64,000 nt of DNA, taken from the NCBI GenBank assembly GCA_044226045.1, contig JBGAHR010000016.1:15489-79488 (forward strand). Direction: 5' to 3'. Position 1 is the first letter of the stretch. Each line of letters begins with the position of its first letter. The position numbers and the translations under genes are program-made. This DNA is from Endoryza sp044226045 (GTDB lineage Bacteria > Bacteroidota > Bacteroidia > Chitinophagales > Chitinophagaceae). Below, piece by piece: positions 34,824 to 43,500 of the stretch. The notes beneath the pieces were generated by a model. That model was not told the origin of the DNA. It did not search any database and saw only the letters and a list, made by a program, of their open reading frames with translations.

Positions 34824-37511
34824 ATGACGGCTGAACACCAACGACTGGCAGTAAATGCGTTAAAAACCGTTCCATTAGTACAGTGGGGACCTTACCTGAG
34901 CGAACGCCAATGGGGGACTGTAAGGGAAGACTATAGCCCTTATGGTGACGCATGGCACTATTTCCCTTTCGATCATGCTCATTGTCGCACCTATAAATGG
35001 GGGGAAGATGGCATTGCGGGCCTGTCGGATTATCTGCAGAACCTGTGTTTTTCCGTGGCAGTCTGGAATGGCAAAGACCGCATCCTGAAAGAGCGCCTGT
35101 TTGGCGTGGGCAATTCGGAAGGCAACCACGGGGAGGATGTAAAAGAGCTTTACTACTATCTCGATAATATTCCCACTCACTATTATATGGAATACCTGTA
35201 CAAGTATCCGCAACAGGAATTTCCATATGACAAGCTAAGACAGGAGAACAGAAGCAGGGGCAGACTGGAACCCGAATATGAAATACTGGACACCGGGATA
35301 TTTGACAAGAACGAATATTTCGATGTAATGGTAACCTATGCGAAGCAGAATGATGATGACATCTTTATTCGCATCGAGATCACCAATCGTTTTGATCAGC
35401 CCGCAGAATTACACGTTTTACCGACCTTATGGTTCTACAACCGATGGTCCAATAAACAAATGAAGACAAAGCCTTCGATCGACTGGCTGAGCAAAACACA
35501 TGTAAAAGCCACGCACGAGAGCCTTGGCACTTATTACTTCTATTTCCAGCAACCGACCGATGCCTGGTTTACGGATAACGAAACCAATATGGAGATCGTG
35601 GCGGGCATGCCCAACGAAAGCATCTTCACCAAGGACGCTTTTCACCAGGCCCTCATTGACAAAAAACACGTCGATCAGCTTCGCAAACGCAAAACCGGCA
35701 CCAAGTTCTCACCCGTTTACAAGATGAAACTGGCAGGAGGAGAAAAAAAGACCTTGTATTGCCGATTGAGCAGCCAGTTAATGGACAATGCCTTTGTAAG
35801 AGGATTCCAGGAAATCTTTCAGACCCGCAAACAGGAAGCCAACGATTATTATGCGGCCATACTGCCCAGAGGTATGAATGAAGATATGGCCCTGATTCAG
35901 CGACAGGCGCTGGCGGGCCTGCTATGGAGCAAACAATACTATCATTTCGATGTGGAGCGCTGGCTCAGTACCAGCGACGGGATTACCCCTGTGAGCAATA
36001 CCAAGATGACCGGCCGTAACAACGACTGGAAACACCTGAAAAACCAGGACATCATTTCCATGCCCGACAAATGGGAATACCCCTGGTATGCGGCCTGGGA
36101 CCTTGCTTTTCAATGTATTTCCATGGCAGTAGCGGATCCCACCTTTGCGAAACACCAACTGCTGCTGATCATGCGCGAATGGTACATGAAACCCGATGGT
36201 CAGCTGCCTGCTTACGAATGGAACTTTGGAGACGTCAACCCGCCCGTTCACGCCTGGGCGGCGCTCCAGGTATACTATATAGAGAAGAAAAATACCGGCA
36301 AAGGCGATATTGTCTTCCTGAAAAAAGTTTTTCAAAAACTGCTGATCAATTTCACCTGGTGGATCAACCGAAAAGACGTGAAGGGCGACAGCATTTTTGA
36401 AGGAGGATTTCTGGGGCTGGATAATATTGGGGTATTCAACCGCAGCTTTCACTATAAAGGCGAGATGCAGTTGGAACAGGCCGATGGAACCAGCTGGATG
36501 GGTACCTATGCCCTGGACATGATGGATATGGCCATTGAGATCGCCATGCAGGACAGCTCCTTTGAAGATACGGCCACAAAATTTTTTGAACACTTTGTGC
36601 TGATCGCGGAAGCCCTGAACGAACATCACCTCTGGAACGTGGAAGACAAATTCTTTTACGACGTGCTGTGTGTGACCGGCGCCGATCCTGTACCGCTAAG
36701 AATTCAATCCATCGTAGGCCTGACGCCGCTGTTCGCCGTGTCTACCATCGATAAAAAAGTATTGGACCGACTGGATGATTTCAAGAAAAGGATCACCTGG
36801 TTCGAAAACTACCGGAAGCGTAATAATAAATTCTGGCCCAACGAAGAGAAAAGCACGGGAGAACAGATTCTGATGTCATTGGTGCGCAAAGACAGGTTGG
36901 AATATCTGTTGGATAAAATTCTTGATGAAGACGGGTTCCTGTCTCCCGGCGGCATCAGGGCCCTTTCGAAATACCACGAAACACATCCTTATTCAGTTAC
37001 GGTAGACGGGCTGAATTACACGATCCGGTACGATCCGGGTGATTCCACTTCGGATATGTTTGGGGGTAATAGCAACTGGCGCGGTCCTGTCTGGATGCCC
37101 ATTAATTTTCTGATCATTCAATCGATCCGTAAATATGGAGAGTTCTATCGCGACAGCCTGTTGGTAGAATATCCCAAAGGCTCAGGCAACAAGATCGATC
37201 TCACCCAGGTAGCCGACGAATTAACCAGGAGAGTCATCAGCCTGTTTGAAAAAGATGCGGAGGGAAAGAGAAAGTGTTATGGCGAATACAATCGGTTCTA
37301 CCAGCAACCCGGCAACGAAAACCTGGTATTGTTTTATGAATACTTCCACGGTGACAGCGGCAGGGGGCTGGGCGCCAGTCACCAAACCGGCTGGACTGCC
37401 CTGGTGGCTGAACTGATCAGTGAATATGGAAGAAACAGAAACCCGGACACCGGCAAGGAAACAGGCAGAGATGAAGCAACCCGTCAAAAATTACCGGTGG
37501 AAGAAGAATGA
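34824..37511 (+). CDS. GH63-like glucosidase (MGH1-type)
   Basis: An 895-residue cytoplasmic protein without a signal peptide. It starts with a conserved LSERQWGTVREDYSPYGDAW near residue 27 and has the (alpha/alpha)6 barrel features WYAAWDLAFQCISMAVADP near 422 and PAYEWNFGDVNPPVHAWA near 455. A late part is MFGGNSNWRGPVWMPINFL near 745, and the final block is GWTALVAELI. These match bacterial glucosidases assigned to GH63 or related mannosylglycerate-hydrolase families. The Asp of WDLAF and a Glu in the C-terminal part are the likely acid and base. The natural substrate is unknown. It stands in its own transcription unit, 150 bp after icmF. Confidence 0.78.
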   Translation: MTAEHQRLAVNALKTVPLVQWGPYLSERQWGTVREDYSPYGDAWHYFPFDHAHCRTYKWGEDGIAGLSDYLQNLCFSVAVWNGKDRILKERLFGVGNSEGNHGEDVKELYYYLDNIPTHYYMEYLYKYPQQEFPYDKLRQENRSRGRLEPEYEILDTGIFDKNEYFDVMVTYAKQNDDDIFIRIEITNRFDQPAELHVLPTLWFYNRWSNKQMKTKPSIDWLSKTHVKATHESLGTYYFYFQQPTDAWFTDNETNMEIVAGMPNESIFTKDAFHQALIDKKHVDQLRKRKTGTKFSPVYKMKLAGGEKKTLYCRLSSQLMDNAFVRGFQEIFQTRKQEANDYYAAILPRGMNEDMALIQRQALAGLLWSKQYYHFDVERWLSTSDGITPVSNTKMTGRNNDWKHLKNQDIISMPDKWEYPWYAAWDLAFQCISMAVADPTFAKHQLLLIMREWYMKPDGQLPAYEWNFGDVNPPVHAWAALQVYYIEKKNTGKGDIVFLKKVFQKLLINFTWWINRKDVKGDSIFEGGFLGLDNIGVFNRSFHYKGEMQLEQADGTSWMGTYALDMMDMAIEIAMQDSSFEDTATKFFEHFVLIAEALNEHHLWNVEDKFFYDVLCVTGADPVPLRIQSIVGLTPLFAVSTIDKKVLDRLDDFKKRITWFENYRKRNNKFWPNEEKSTGEQILMSLVRKDRLEYLLDKILDEDGFLSPGGIRALSKYHETHPYSVTVDGLNYTIRYDPGDSTSDMFGGNSNWRGPVWMPINFLIIQSIRKYGEFYRDSLLVEYPKGSGNKIDLTQVADELTRRVISLFEKDAEGKRKCYGEYNRFYQQPGNENLVLFYEYFHGDSGRGLGASHQTGWTALVAELISEYGRNRNPDTGKETGRDEATRQKLPVEEE

Positions 37512-37538
37512 TTTCTTCACGACATATTCTTCAGGAAA

Positions 37539-37559
37539 GGCAGGCCAGTTCAGCCTGCC
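37539..37559 (+). terminator. Hairpin after the GH63-like gene
   Basis: ggcaggc, loop cagttca, then gcctgcc forms a 7-bp GC-rich stem 27 bp after the stop codon. There is no T tract after it, so it may be a weak terminator or a 3'-end-protecting hairpin. Confidence 0.45.
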
Positions 37560-37611
37560 CGCAAATCGGTAACCAATAATTGCCCCTGCCTTCCTATCTT
37601 TACAAACTACC

Positions 37612-38841
37612 ATGCGTTTCAACGAATTTGACTTCCATCCCGCCCTTCTTGAAGGAATAGAGGCTTCCGGTTACGAGAATGCTACTCCGGTTCAGGAACA
37701 GGTTATCCCTCCCATTTTGGCAGGGAAAGACGTAATCGCTTCCGCACAAACCGGAACCGGTAAAACGGCCGCGTTTTTATTGCCCATGATCGACCGAATC
37801 CTCGAAGATCATGTGGACGGACAGGTGGCCGCACTGGTGATTGTTCCGACAAGAGAACTGGCCATACAGATTTCACAACACCTCGAAGGCCTTTCCTACT
37901 TTACCAATCTCAGCTCCATTGCCATCTACGGTGGCAACGATGGACAGAATTTTGTAAATGAGAAGAAAGCCCTGCAAATGGGTGCCGACATCATCATTTG
38001 CACACCGGGCAGAATGATCGCTCATATCAATATGGGCTATGTTGATATGAAACACCTGCGTTTCCTGGTGCTTGATGAAGCCGATCGAATGCTGGATATG
38101 GGCTTTATGGACGATATCAATCGAATTATTCAGCAACTGCCCGCTAAAAAACAAACCCTGCTTTTTTCGGCAACCATGCCCGAAAAGATCAGAACACTGG
38201 CCAGGAGAATTCTTCATCAACCGGTGGAAATCAATATCGCGATCTCCAAACCCCCGGAGAAGATTGTACAGAAAGCGTTCGTGGTATACGAACCGCAAAA
38301 ACTGCCGCTGCTGAAGATGATTCTAAAAAACACGCCTTTTAAAAGCGCGTTGATCTTCTGCAGTCGTAAACACAATGTCAAACAACTGGCGAGAACGCTT
38401 CAGCAGTCGGGCTTTAAGGTTTCTGAAATGCACAGCGACCTGGAACAGGCCGTGAGGGAAGATGTGATCAATGGTTTCACCAGCGGCCGGGTACCAATAC
38501 TGGTTGCGACCGATATTCTCAGCCGCGGAATCGATATCGACACGATAGACCTGGTGATCAATTTTGATGTGCCGCATGACGGCGAAGACTATGTTCACCG
38601 AATCGGCAGAACGGCACGTGCCGAAGCGGATGGCATGGCCTACACCTTTGTATCGGAACCGGAACAATCGAAATTCGCGATGATTGAAAAACTCATTGGC
38701 AAAACGGTTGACAAGGCAGAAATCCCGGCCTCCCTGGGACCTGCACCCGCCTATCAACCCCGATTCCGTTCCAAAAGACCGGCTGCGGGAAATAGAAGAC
38801 ACTTTTCCAATCGCCGGAATAACAACAACAATAAAAAGTAG
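37612..38841 (+). CDS. DEAD-box ATP-dependent RNA helicase (RhlE-type)
   Basis: A 409-residue DEAD-box helicase with all motifs in order: Q motif ATPVQEQVIPP, motif I AQTGTGKTAAF near residue 45, Ia PTRELAIQ, II DEADRMLDMGF near 154, III SATMP, then RGIDIDTIDLVINFD and HRIGRTARAE near 325. The C-terminal tail is basic and ends in an Asn/Lys-rich run, typical of RhlE-like proteins that unwind structured RNA and help ribosome assembly or cold adaptation. It is followed 22 bp later by the amidase gene. Confidence 0.93.
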   Translation: MRFNEFDFHPALLEGIEASGYENATPVQEQVIPPILAGKDVIASAQTGTGKTAAFLLPMIDRILEDHVDGQVAALVIVPTRELAIQISQHLEGLSYFTNLSSIAIYGGNDGQNFVNEKKALQMGADIIICTPGRMIAHINMGYVDMKHLRFLVLDEADRMLDMGFMDDINRIIQQLPAKKQTLLFSATMPEKIRTLARRILHQPVEINIAISKPPEKIVQKAFVVYEPQKLPLLKMILKNTPFKSALIFCSRKHNVKQLARTLQQSGFKVSEMHSDLEQAVREDVINGFTSGRVPILVATDILSRGIDIDTIDLVINFDVPHDGEDYVHRIGRTARAEADGMAYTFVSEPEQSKFAMIEKLIGKTVDKAEIPASLGPAPAYQPRFRSKRPAAGNRRHFSNRRNNNNNKK

Positions 38842-38863
38842 CTTTACTTCCTTATTTATTGCT

Positions 38864-39673
38864 ATGCGCAGACTACCAATCAGTTTTCTTGCCCTGTTCT
38901 TCCTGTTCATGCTGGCCTGCTCCCGTAATCCTTACAAGGCTACCAATAAAGTTTATCGTCAGCAGGCACGGGAATACGCAAAGCTGTTACGTCAGTATCC
39001 AATGAATGACTCCGTTTCCAACTCGCCCTGGTTTGTAGGAACCACCAATTTCTCCATACGCAAACCCAATTTTGTTGTTATTCACCATACTGCACAGGAT
39101 TCCTGTGCGCAAACACTCAAAACCTTTACCCTTCCCCGTACACAGGTAAGTTCCCATTATGTGGTTTGCCGGGAAGGGGTGGTCTTTCACATGCTCAACG
39201 ATTACTTCCGGGCGCATCATGCCGGTGTGAGCAGATGGGGAAACAATACCGACCTCAACAGCAGCAGTATCGGAATTGAAGTGGATAACAATGGCTTCGA
39301 ACCTTTCTCCGATCAGCAGATCAATTCACTGCTCGATTTACTCGGCCGGCTCAAAAGGGCTTACAACATACCACAGGCCAACTTCATGGGACACGCAGAT
39401 ATAGCACCCGGCCGGAAAGTAGACCCCAGCAGGTTATTTCCCTGGAAAAAACTGGCGGAGAACGGTTACGGGTATTGGTACGACACTACCAACATCAATG
39501 TCCCTGCAGATTTCAACCCTATTCAGGCCCTGCGCATTATAGGCTATAACATAAAGGATACCGGCATTGCCATCCAGTCGTATAAAATTCATTTCGTACC
39601 CCAGGACAGCACCCGCCTGATCACAGAAGCAGATCGCAAGATCCTGTTCGACCTCAGCCGTAAATACCAGTAA
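38864..39673 (+). CDS. N-acetylmuramoyl-L-alanine amidase lipoprotein (Amidase_2)
   Basis: A 269-residue lipoprotein; LFFLFMLACSRNP gives the lipobox. The Amidase_2 zinc site is visible: FVVIHHTAQDS with the first His near residue 66, AHHAGVSRWG near 117, and the late FMGHADIAPGRKVDP with His and Asp near 170-182. It cleaves the MurNAc-L-alanine bond of peptidoglycan fragments. I use the ATG at 38864; the frame is open much further up, overlapping the helicase gene, but only this start gives the lipoprotein signal. It could release sugars that feed the MurU/AmgK-like enzymes encoded further along the window. Confidence 0.88.
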   Translation: MRRLPISFLALFFLFMLACSRNPYKATNKVYRQQAREYAKLLRQYPMNDSVSNSPWFVGTTNFSIRKPNFVVIHHTAQDSCAQTLKTFTLPRTQVSSHYVVCREGVVFHMLNDYFRAHHAGVSRWGNNTDLNSSSIGIEVDNNGFEPFSDQQINSLLDLLGRLKRAYNIPQANFMGHADIAPGRKVDPSRLFPWKKLAENGYGYWYDTTNINVPADFNPIQALRIIGYNIKDTGIAIQSYKIHFVPQDSTRLITEADRKILFDLSRKYQ

Positions 39674-39703
39674 GGCGCCTTTCGGATGGCCCTGGATTTA
39701 GCT

Positions 39704-39711
39704 TATATTTG
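39704..39711 (+). promoter_or_regulatory. -7 box TATATTTG of the trehalase gene
   Basis: TATATTTG matches TAnnTTTG and lies 16 bp before the ATG at 39727, implying a very short leader. It rules out the in-frame TTG at 39709 as start. Confidence 0.6.
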
Positions 39712-39726
39712 GAAACAACTTCAGCT

Positions 39727-41307
39727 ATGCATCACAGGGTAATCAGTATATTTTCTGCCTTAATCATTTCAACCTGTCTGTTCGCACAAACCAAAATATA
39801 TACACCCGACCAGGTGTATGGCCAATTGTTTCATGACGTGCAAATGGCCCGGATATTTCCCGATGGCAAAACCTTTGTTGATTGCATCCCACGCCGCAAT
39901 CCGAAAGACATTCTCTACGATTATGGATTAATGAAAGGACCCAGGCTGGACCTGAGAAAATTTGTGGAAGACAATTTCGAACTGCCCAAAATTCCACAAC
40001 TGAACTATATCCAGCAGGAGAAAGATGTACTGGTGCACATCCGGAATTTATGGGGAGTACTGAAACGCGAGCCGGATAAAGCCGTAGAAGGATCTTCCTT
40101 ATTACCCTTACCCTATCCATACATCGTTCCGGGCGGGCGCTTTCGGGAAGTTTATTACTGGGATTCTTATTTCACCATGCAGGGGCTCAAAGAAAGCGGT
40201 GAAACAGCCATGATTGAAAACATGGTCCGCAACTTTGCATTCCTGATAGATACCTATGGCCATATTCCGAATGGAAACCGTTCTTACTACCTGAGTCGTT
40301 CACAGCCCCCCTTCTTTGCGTTAATGGTAGAATTGCTGGCCGAAATAAAGGGTGACTCCATCTACCAGTCCTTTCTTCCCCAACTCGTCAAAGAACATGA
40401 GTTCTGGATGAAAGGAGCCGACAAATTAAAAATCGGGCAGGCCAATGGCCGGGTAGTGAAACTGAAAGACGGAACTATCTTAAACAGGTACTGGGATGAT
40501 AATACAGTACCAAGACAGGAAAGCTACCGGGAAGACCTGGAAACAGCAGAGAAATCGGGCCGCAACAAGGTAGAAATGTATAAACACCTGCGGGCCGGTG
40601 CGGAAAGCGGAATTGATTTCAGCAGCAGATGGTTCAAGGATGGGAAAAATATTACCAGTATTCAAACCACTGATTATATACCGGTCGATCTGAACTGCCT
40701 GCTCTATAAACTCGAGCAGGTAATTGTAAAGGGACAACTGATCAGCAAGAACGATTCTGCCGCCAGCCAGTTCAGGAAGATGGCAGACAACCGCCGGAAG
40801 GCCATTGATAAATACTGCTGGAACAAAACGCTGAAATATTATGTAGACTATCAATTCAAAACAGGGAAGCAGTCTTCATTGGTCACTGCCGCGGGACTCT
40901 ACCCTTTTTGTGTATTCCAGGGAAAGCCCGATTACCTGAGCTTACTCGCCAGGCAGGCAGCAGAACAAGTAAAATCAAAATTATTACAGCCCGGAGGGAT
41001 TACCACTACCATGAATACCACCGGTCAGCAATGGGACGCTCCGAATGGCTGGGCGCCTTTGCAATGGATGGCGATCTGGGGTCTGGATCGTTGTGGCCAA
41101 CGTGAACTGGCCCGCGAAATCGCTCAACGCTGGATCAAATTAAATGTAGAGGTGTATGCGAGAACCGGCAAACTCATGGAAAAATACAATGTGGTAGACA
41201 CTCACCTCGAAGCCGGCGGAGGAGAATACCCCGGCCAGGACGGATTCGGCTGGACCAATGGCGTCTTACTCGCACTGGTAAAAAGATATGGATTGCCGAA
41301 AGAGTGA
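39727..41307 (+). CDS. treA: Periplasmic trehalase (GH37)
   Basis: A 526-residue secreted trehalase with a signal peptide (SIFSALIISTCLFAQ). Both GH37 signatures are present: PGGRFREVYYWDSYF near residue 138 and QWDAPNGWAPLQW near 437. The catalytic Asp is expected near GAESGIDFSSRWF and the Glu near HLEAGGGEYPGQDGFGWTNG. It splits trehalose into two glucose molecules in the periplasm. Length is normal for the family. It has its own promoter and ends at a GCCAACC repeat tract. Confidence 0.92.
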   Translation: MHHRVISIFSALIISTCLFAQTKIYTPDQVYGQLFHDVQMARIFPDGKTFVDCIPRRNPKDILYDYGLMKGPRLDLRKFVEDNFELPKIPQLNYIQQEKDVLVHIRNLWGVLKREPDKAVEGSSLLPLPYPYIVPGGRFREVYYWDSYFTMQGLKESGETAMIENMVRNFAFLIDTYGHIPNGNRSYYLSRSQPPFFALMVELLAEIKGDSIYQSFLPQLVKEHEFWMKGADKLKIGQANGRVVKLKDGTILNRYWDDNTVPRQESYREDLETAEKSGRNKVEMYKHLRAGAESGIDFSSRWFKDGKNITSIQTTDYIPVDLNCLLYKLEQVIVKGQLISKNDSAASQFRKMADNRRKAIDKYCWNKTLKYYVDYQFKTGKQSSLVTAAGLYPFCVFQGKPDYLSLLARQAAEQVKSKLLQPGGITTTMNTTGQQWDAPNGWAPLQWMAIWGLDRCGQRELAREIAQRWIKLNVEVYARTGKLMEKYNVVDTHLEAGGGEYPGQDGFGWTNGVLLALVKRYGLPKE

Positions 41308-41480
41308 TTGGTGGTTGGCGGTTTCCGCCAAGTCAAAATTCAAAAGTAAAAAGTCAAAACTGAGCCCTGTGTGGTTGGATTTTGAATTTTTAATTTTGAC
41401 TTTTGAATTTTCTCAACCGCAAACCGCCAACCGCCAACCGCCAACCGCCAACCATCCTCAAACATCAACCCTATATTATC
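41308..41480. repeat. GCCAACC and AAGTCAAAATTC repeat tract
   Basis: After the trehalase stop codon comes ggttggcggtttccgcc, then AAGTCAAAATTC-type units, their mirror image, and five copies of the heptamer gccaacc. The outer parts are inverted complements of each other, so the region can fold back on itself. It ends about 20 bp before a GTG start codon. Confidence 0.8.
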
Positions 41481-42035
41481 GTGAAACAAGCAAAAAGATC
41501 ATTTATTATTTCCTGGCTTCTCCTGGCGGGAGTTGTTCATTTTTCCATCGCGCAATCCGGCCCACAGTCATTTCCAACCGACTTTAAAGGTCATTGGAAA
41601 GGCACTCTTCAATGGACAAAGGCAGGCGCTTCGCAGCCTCAATCTGTTCCTATGGAATTGATCATTCAGCCTTCAAAAGATTCTGCCGGCCAGTTTACCT
41701 GGCAATTGATATATGGATCCAACAAAGCAGACAACCGGCCCTATCTGCTAAAACCCGTCGATACCGCGAAAGGACATTGGCTGATTGATGAACGAAATGG
41801 AATTGCCCTGGATCAGTATTGGATAGCCGGCCGTTTTAGTGGCGCGTTCAGGGTGCAGAATGCAACTATTGTCAATACTTATTACCTGGAAAACGGACAG
41901 CTACACGTTGAATTTCTGACTCTCGATTCGCAACCGACCCGAATTTCGGGAGAAGGCACCCGCGAAAGCCCCAAAGTAGACAGCTACGAAATCAAATCCA
42001 GACAGATTGCGATCCTTTCGAAAGAAAAAGAATAG
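41481..42035 (+). CDS. Secreted protein of unknown function
   Basis: An unrecognised 184-residue secreted protein. I start it at the GTG at 41481, because this gives a proper signal peptide (SFIISWLLLAGVVHFSIAQ); in-frame sequence upstream is translated repeat DNA. The mature part begins DFKGHWKGTLQWTKAGASQP and contains IQPSKDSAGQFTWQLIYG, then RPYLLKPVDTAKGHWLIDE, in the style of a small beta-barrel or lipocalin-like fold. It stands alone between two repeat arrays. Confidence 0.65.
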   Translation: MKQAKRSFIISWLLLAGVVHFSIAQSGPQSFPTDFKGHWKGTLQWTKAGASQPQSVPMELIIQPSKDSAGQFTWQLIYGSNKADNRPYLLKPVDTAKGHWLIDERNGIALDQYWIAGRFSGAFRVQNATIVNTYYLENGQLHVEFLTLDSQPTRISGEGTRESPKVDSYEIKSRQIAILSKEKE

Positions 42036-42059
42036 GGATTTGTTGATAGTTTGGTGGCT

Positions 42060-42560
42060 TTCCGCTAAGTCAAAATTCAAAAGTAAAGTCAAAAGTGAAC
42101 GCTGGCTGCTCAGTTTTGAATTTTACTTTTGACTTTGATTTTCTTCTTCGCGCCCTCCGCGTCCCCTACGGCCTCAGCATTGCATGAATCTTGAAATTCT
42201 CTCTTGACCTTTGATTTTTGATTTTTGACTTTTGATTTTTGACTTTTGATTTTTGACTTTTTGACTTTTGACTTTTGAATTTTGAATTTTGACTTTTGAA
42301 TTTTGACTTTTGAATTTTCAACTTCTTCTTTGCGCCCCTTAGCGGTTCTTCGCGCCTCCGCGTTCCCCTACGGCCTCAGCATTGCATGAATCTTGAAATT
42401 TCTCTCTTAACCTTTGATTTTGATTTTTGACTTTTGACTTTTTGAATTTTGACTTTTGAATTTACTTCCCGCAGCCATAAACCCGTTCGCTCCATATCTT
42501 TGCAAATTTATTTATCATTTGTTCGACTTTGAATTCTGACCTTGACTTTTGACTTTTGAC
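42060..42560. repeat. Large TTTTGACTTTTGAATTT repeat array with two inverted cores
   Basis: About 500 bp without a gene. Long runs of TTTTGACTTTTGAATTT units surround two copies of a core: cgcgccctccgcgtccccta, then cggcctcagcattgcatgaa and tcttgaaat, at about 42145-42200 and 42335-42405. The second copy is preceded by ccttagcggttcttcgcgcc. The two copies are direct repeats about 190 bp apart. Confidence 0.85.
42478..42517 (+). repeat. Upstream duplicate of the beta-lactamase promoter
   Basis: taaacccgttcgctccatat then ctttgcaaatttatttatca copies the real promoter at 42569-42609 with few changes, including the tatctttg box and the atttatcat before the start codon. Here atcatttg replaces atcatg, so no gene follows. 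Between the copies lie about 50 bp of TTTTGAC repeat DNA. Confidence 0.75.
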
Positions 42561-42564
42561 TTTG

Positions 42565-42593
42565 TTGTTAAACCCGTTCTCTCCATATCTTTG
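42565..42593 (+). promoter_or_regulatory. Promoter TTG-N18-TATCTTTG of the class D beta-lactamase gene
   Basis: TTG at 42565-42567 and TATCTTTG at 42586-42593 are separated by 18 bases, an ideal Bacteroidota promoter. The start codon follows 14 bp later, so the leader is very short. An imperfect duplicate of this segment lies at 42478-42517. Confidence 0.75.
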
Positions 42594-42607
42594 CAAAAAT
42601 ATTTATC

Positions 42608-43429
42608 ATGCGTTTTCTGACTCTGGCGTTGTTGAGCTTCGTAACCTGGTCATCCTGTACTCCTGATAATGTTACAGACGATAGCAGCCTGAAGAAATAC
42701 TTTGAGGAAAATAAGGTAACGGGGTGTTTCGGGTTATACAATAACGCGCAAAGCCAGTTTACGATATACAACCTGAAAAGGTTTAGTGATAGCGCCTACC
42801 TGCCTGCTTCCACCTTTAAAATTGTCAATTCCCTGATTGGATTGGAATCCGGTGTAGTAAAGGATGACAGCACCATCATTAAATGGGATAGTATTGTTCG
42901 CGGCCGGAGCGAGTGTGAAAAAGACCTGACGATGGCAAAGGCTTTCGAACTATCCTGTGTACCCTGGTATCGGGAGCTGGCCCGCCGCATCGGCCAACCA
43001 ACCATGCAACATTACCTCGACACACTTCAATATGCTGCCAAATTCGGCCGGTTTGTGATCAACAACGACCTGGACAGTTTCTGGCTAAACAACCATGCAC
43101 TGGTTACCGCAGATCAGAACCTGGGATTGGTGAAAAAACTCTATTTCGACAAGCTTCCCTTCCAGAAAAGAACACAACAGATCGTTCGCCGCATGATGAT
43201 CCGCGAAAGTAACGCCAATTATACACTTGCTTATAAAACCGGATGGGGCACTACTCCGCAGGGTACCCAGTTAGGCTGGATCATCGGCTGGATCGAAGAA
43301 AACAAACACCCTTATTTCTTCAGCCTGCAGGTCGAAAGCACGGATGCAAACATCAATATGCCTGCAGTACGAATGAATATCCTCAAAGGCATCCTGAAAC
43401 AATACGATTTCTTTGAAGGCCGGAAATAA
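42608..43429 (+). CDS. Class D (OXA-type) beta-lactamase-like lipoprotein
   Basis: A 273-residue protein with a lipobox-like signal end VTWSSCTPDN. Class D features in order are STFK at residues 68-71, with the Ser nucleophile and the Lys that is carboxylated; S-C-V near 116 (SxV motif); and KTGWG near 210. The YGN motif is not conserved; the aligned place reads KFGRFVINNDLDSFWL, so Arg replaces Asn. A penicillin-binding sensor protein of the BlaR type shares these motifs but has membrane segments, which are missing here. It probably hydrolyses beta-lactams, with the substitution leaving the range open. Confidence 0.85.
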   Translation: MRFLTLALLSFVTWSSCTPDNVTDDSSLKKYFEENKVTGCFGLYNNAQSQFTIYNLKRFSDSAYLPASTFKIVNSLIGLESGVVKDDSTIIKWDSIVRGRSECEKDLTMAKAFELSCVPWYRELARRIGQPTMQHYLDTLQYAAKFGRFVINNDLDSFWLNNHALVTADQNLGLVKKLYFDKLPFQKRTQQIVRRMMIRESNANYTLAYKTGWGTTPQGTQLGWIIGWIEENKHPYFFSLQVESTDANINMPAVRMNILKGILKQYDFFEGRK

Positions 43430-43500
43430 GGTCGTTTTAAGCAAACTTTAGTTGGATTGGTGCGATTATTGAAGAACGAATTCAATAATTTGCCGATCAA

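Noticed and set aside
42060..42560. Promoter-like TTTG words throughout the repeat array
   Set aside because: The array is built of TTTTGAC units, so matches arise by composition. Only the promoter copies at 42478 and 42565 have the full pattern next to a gene.
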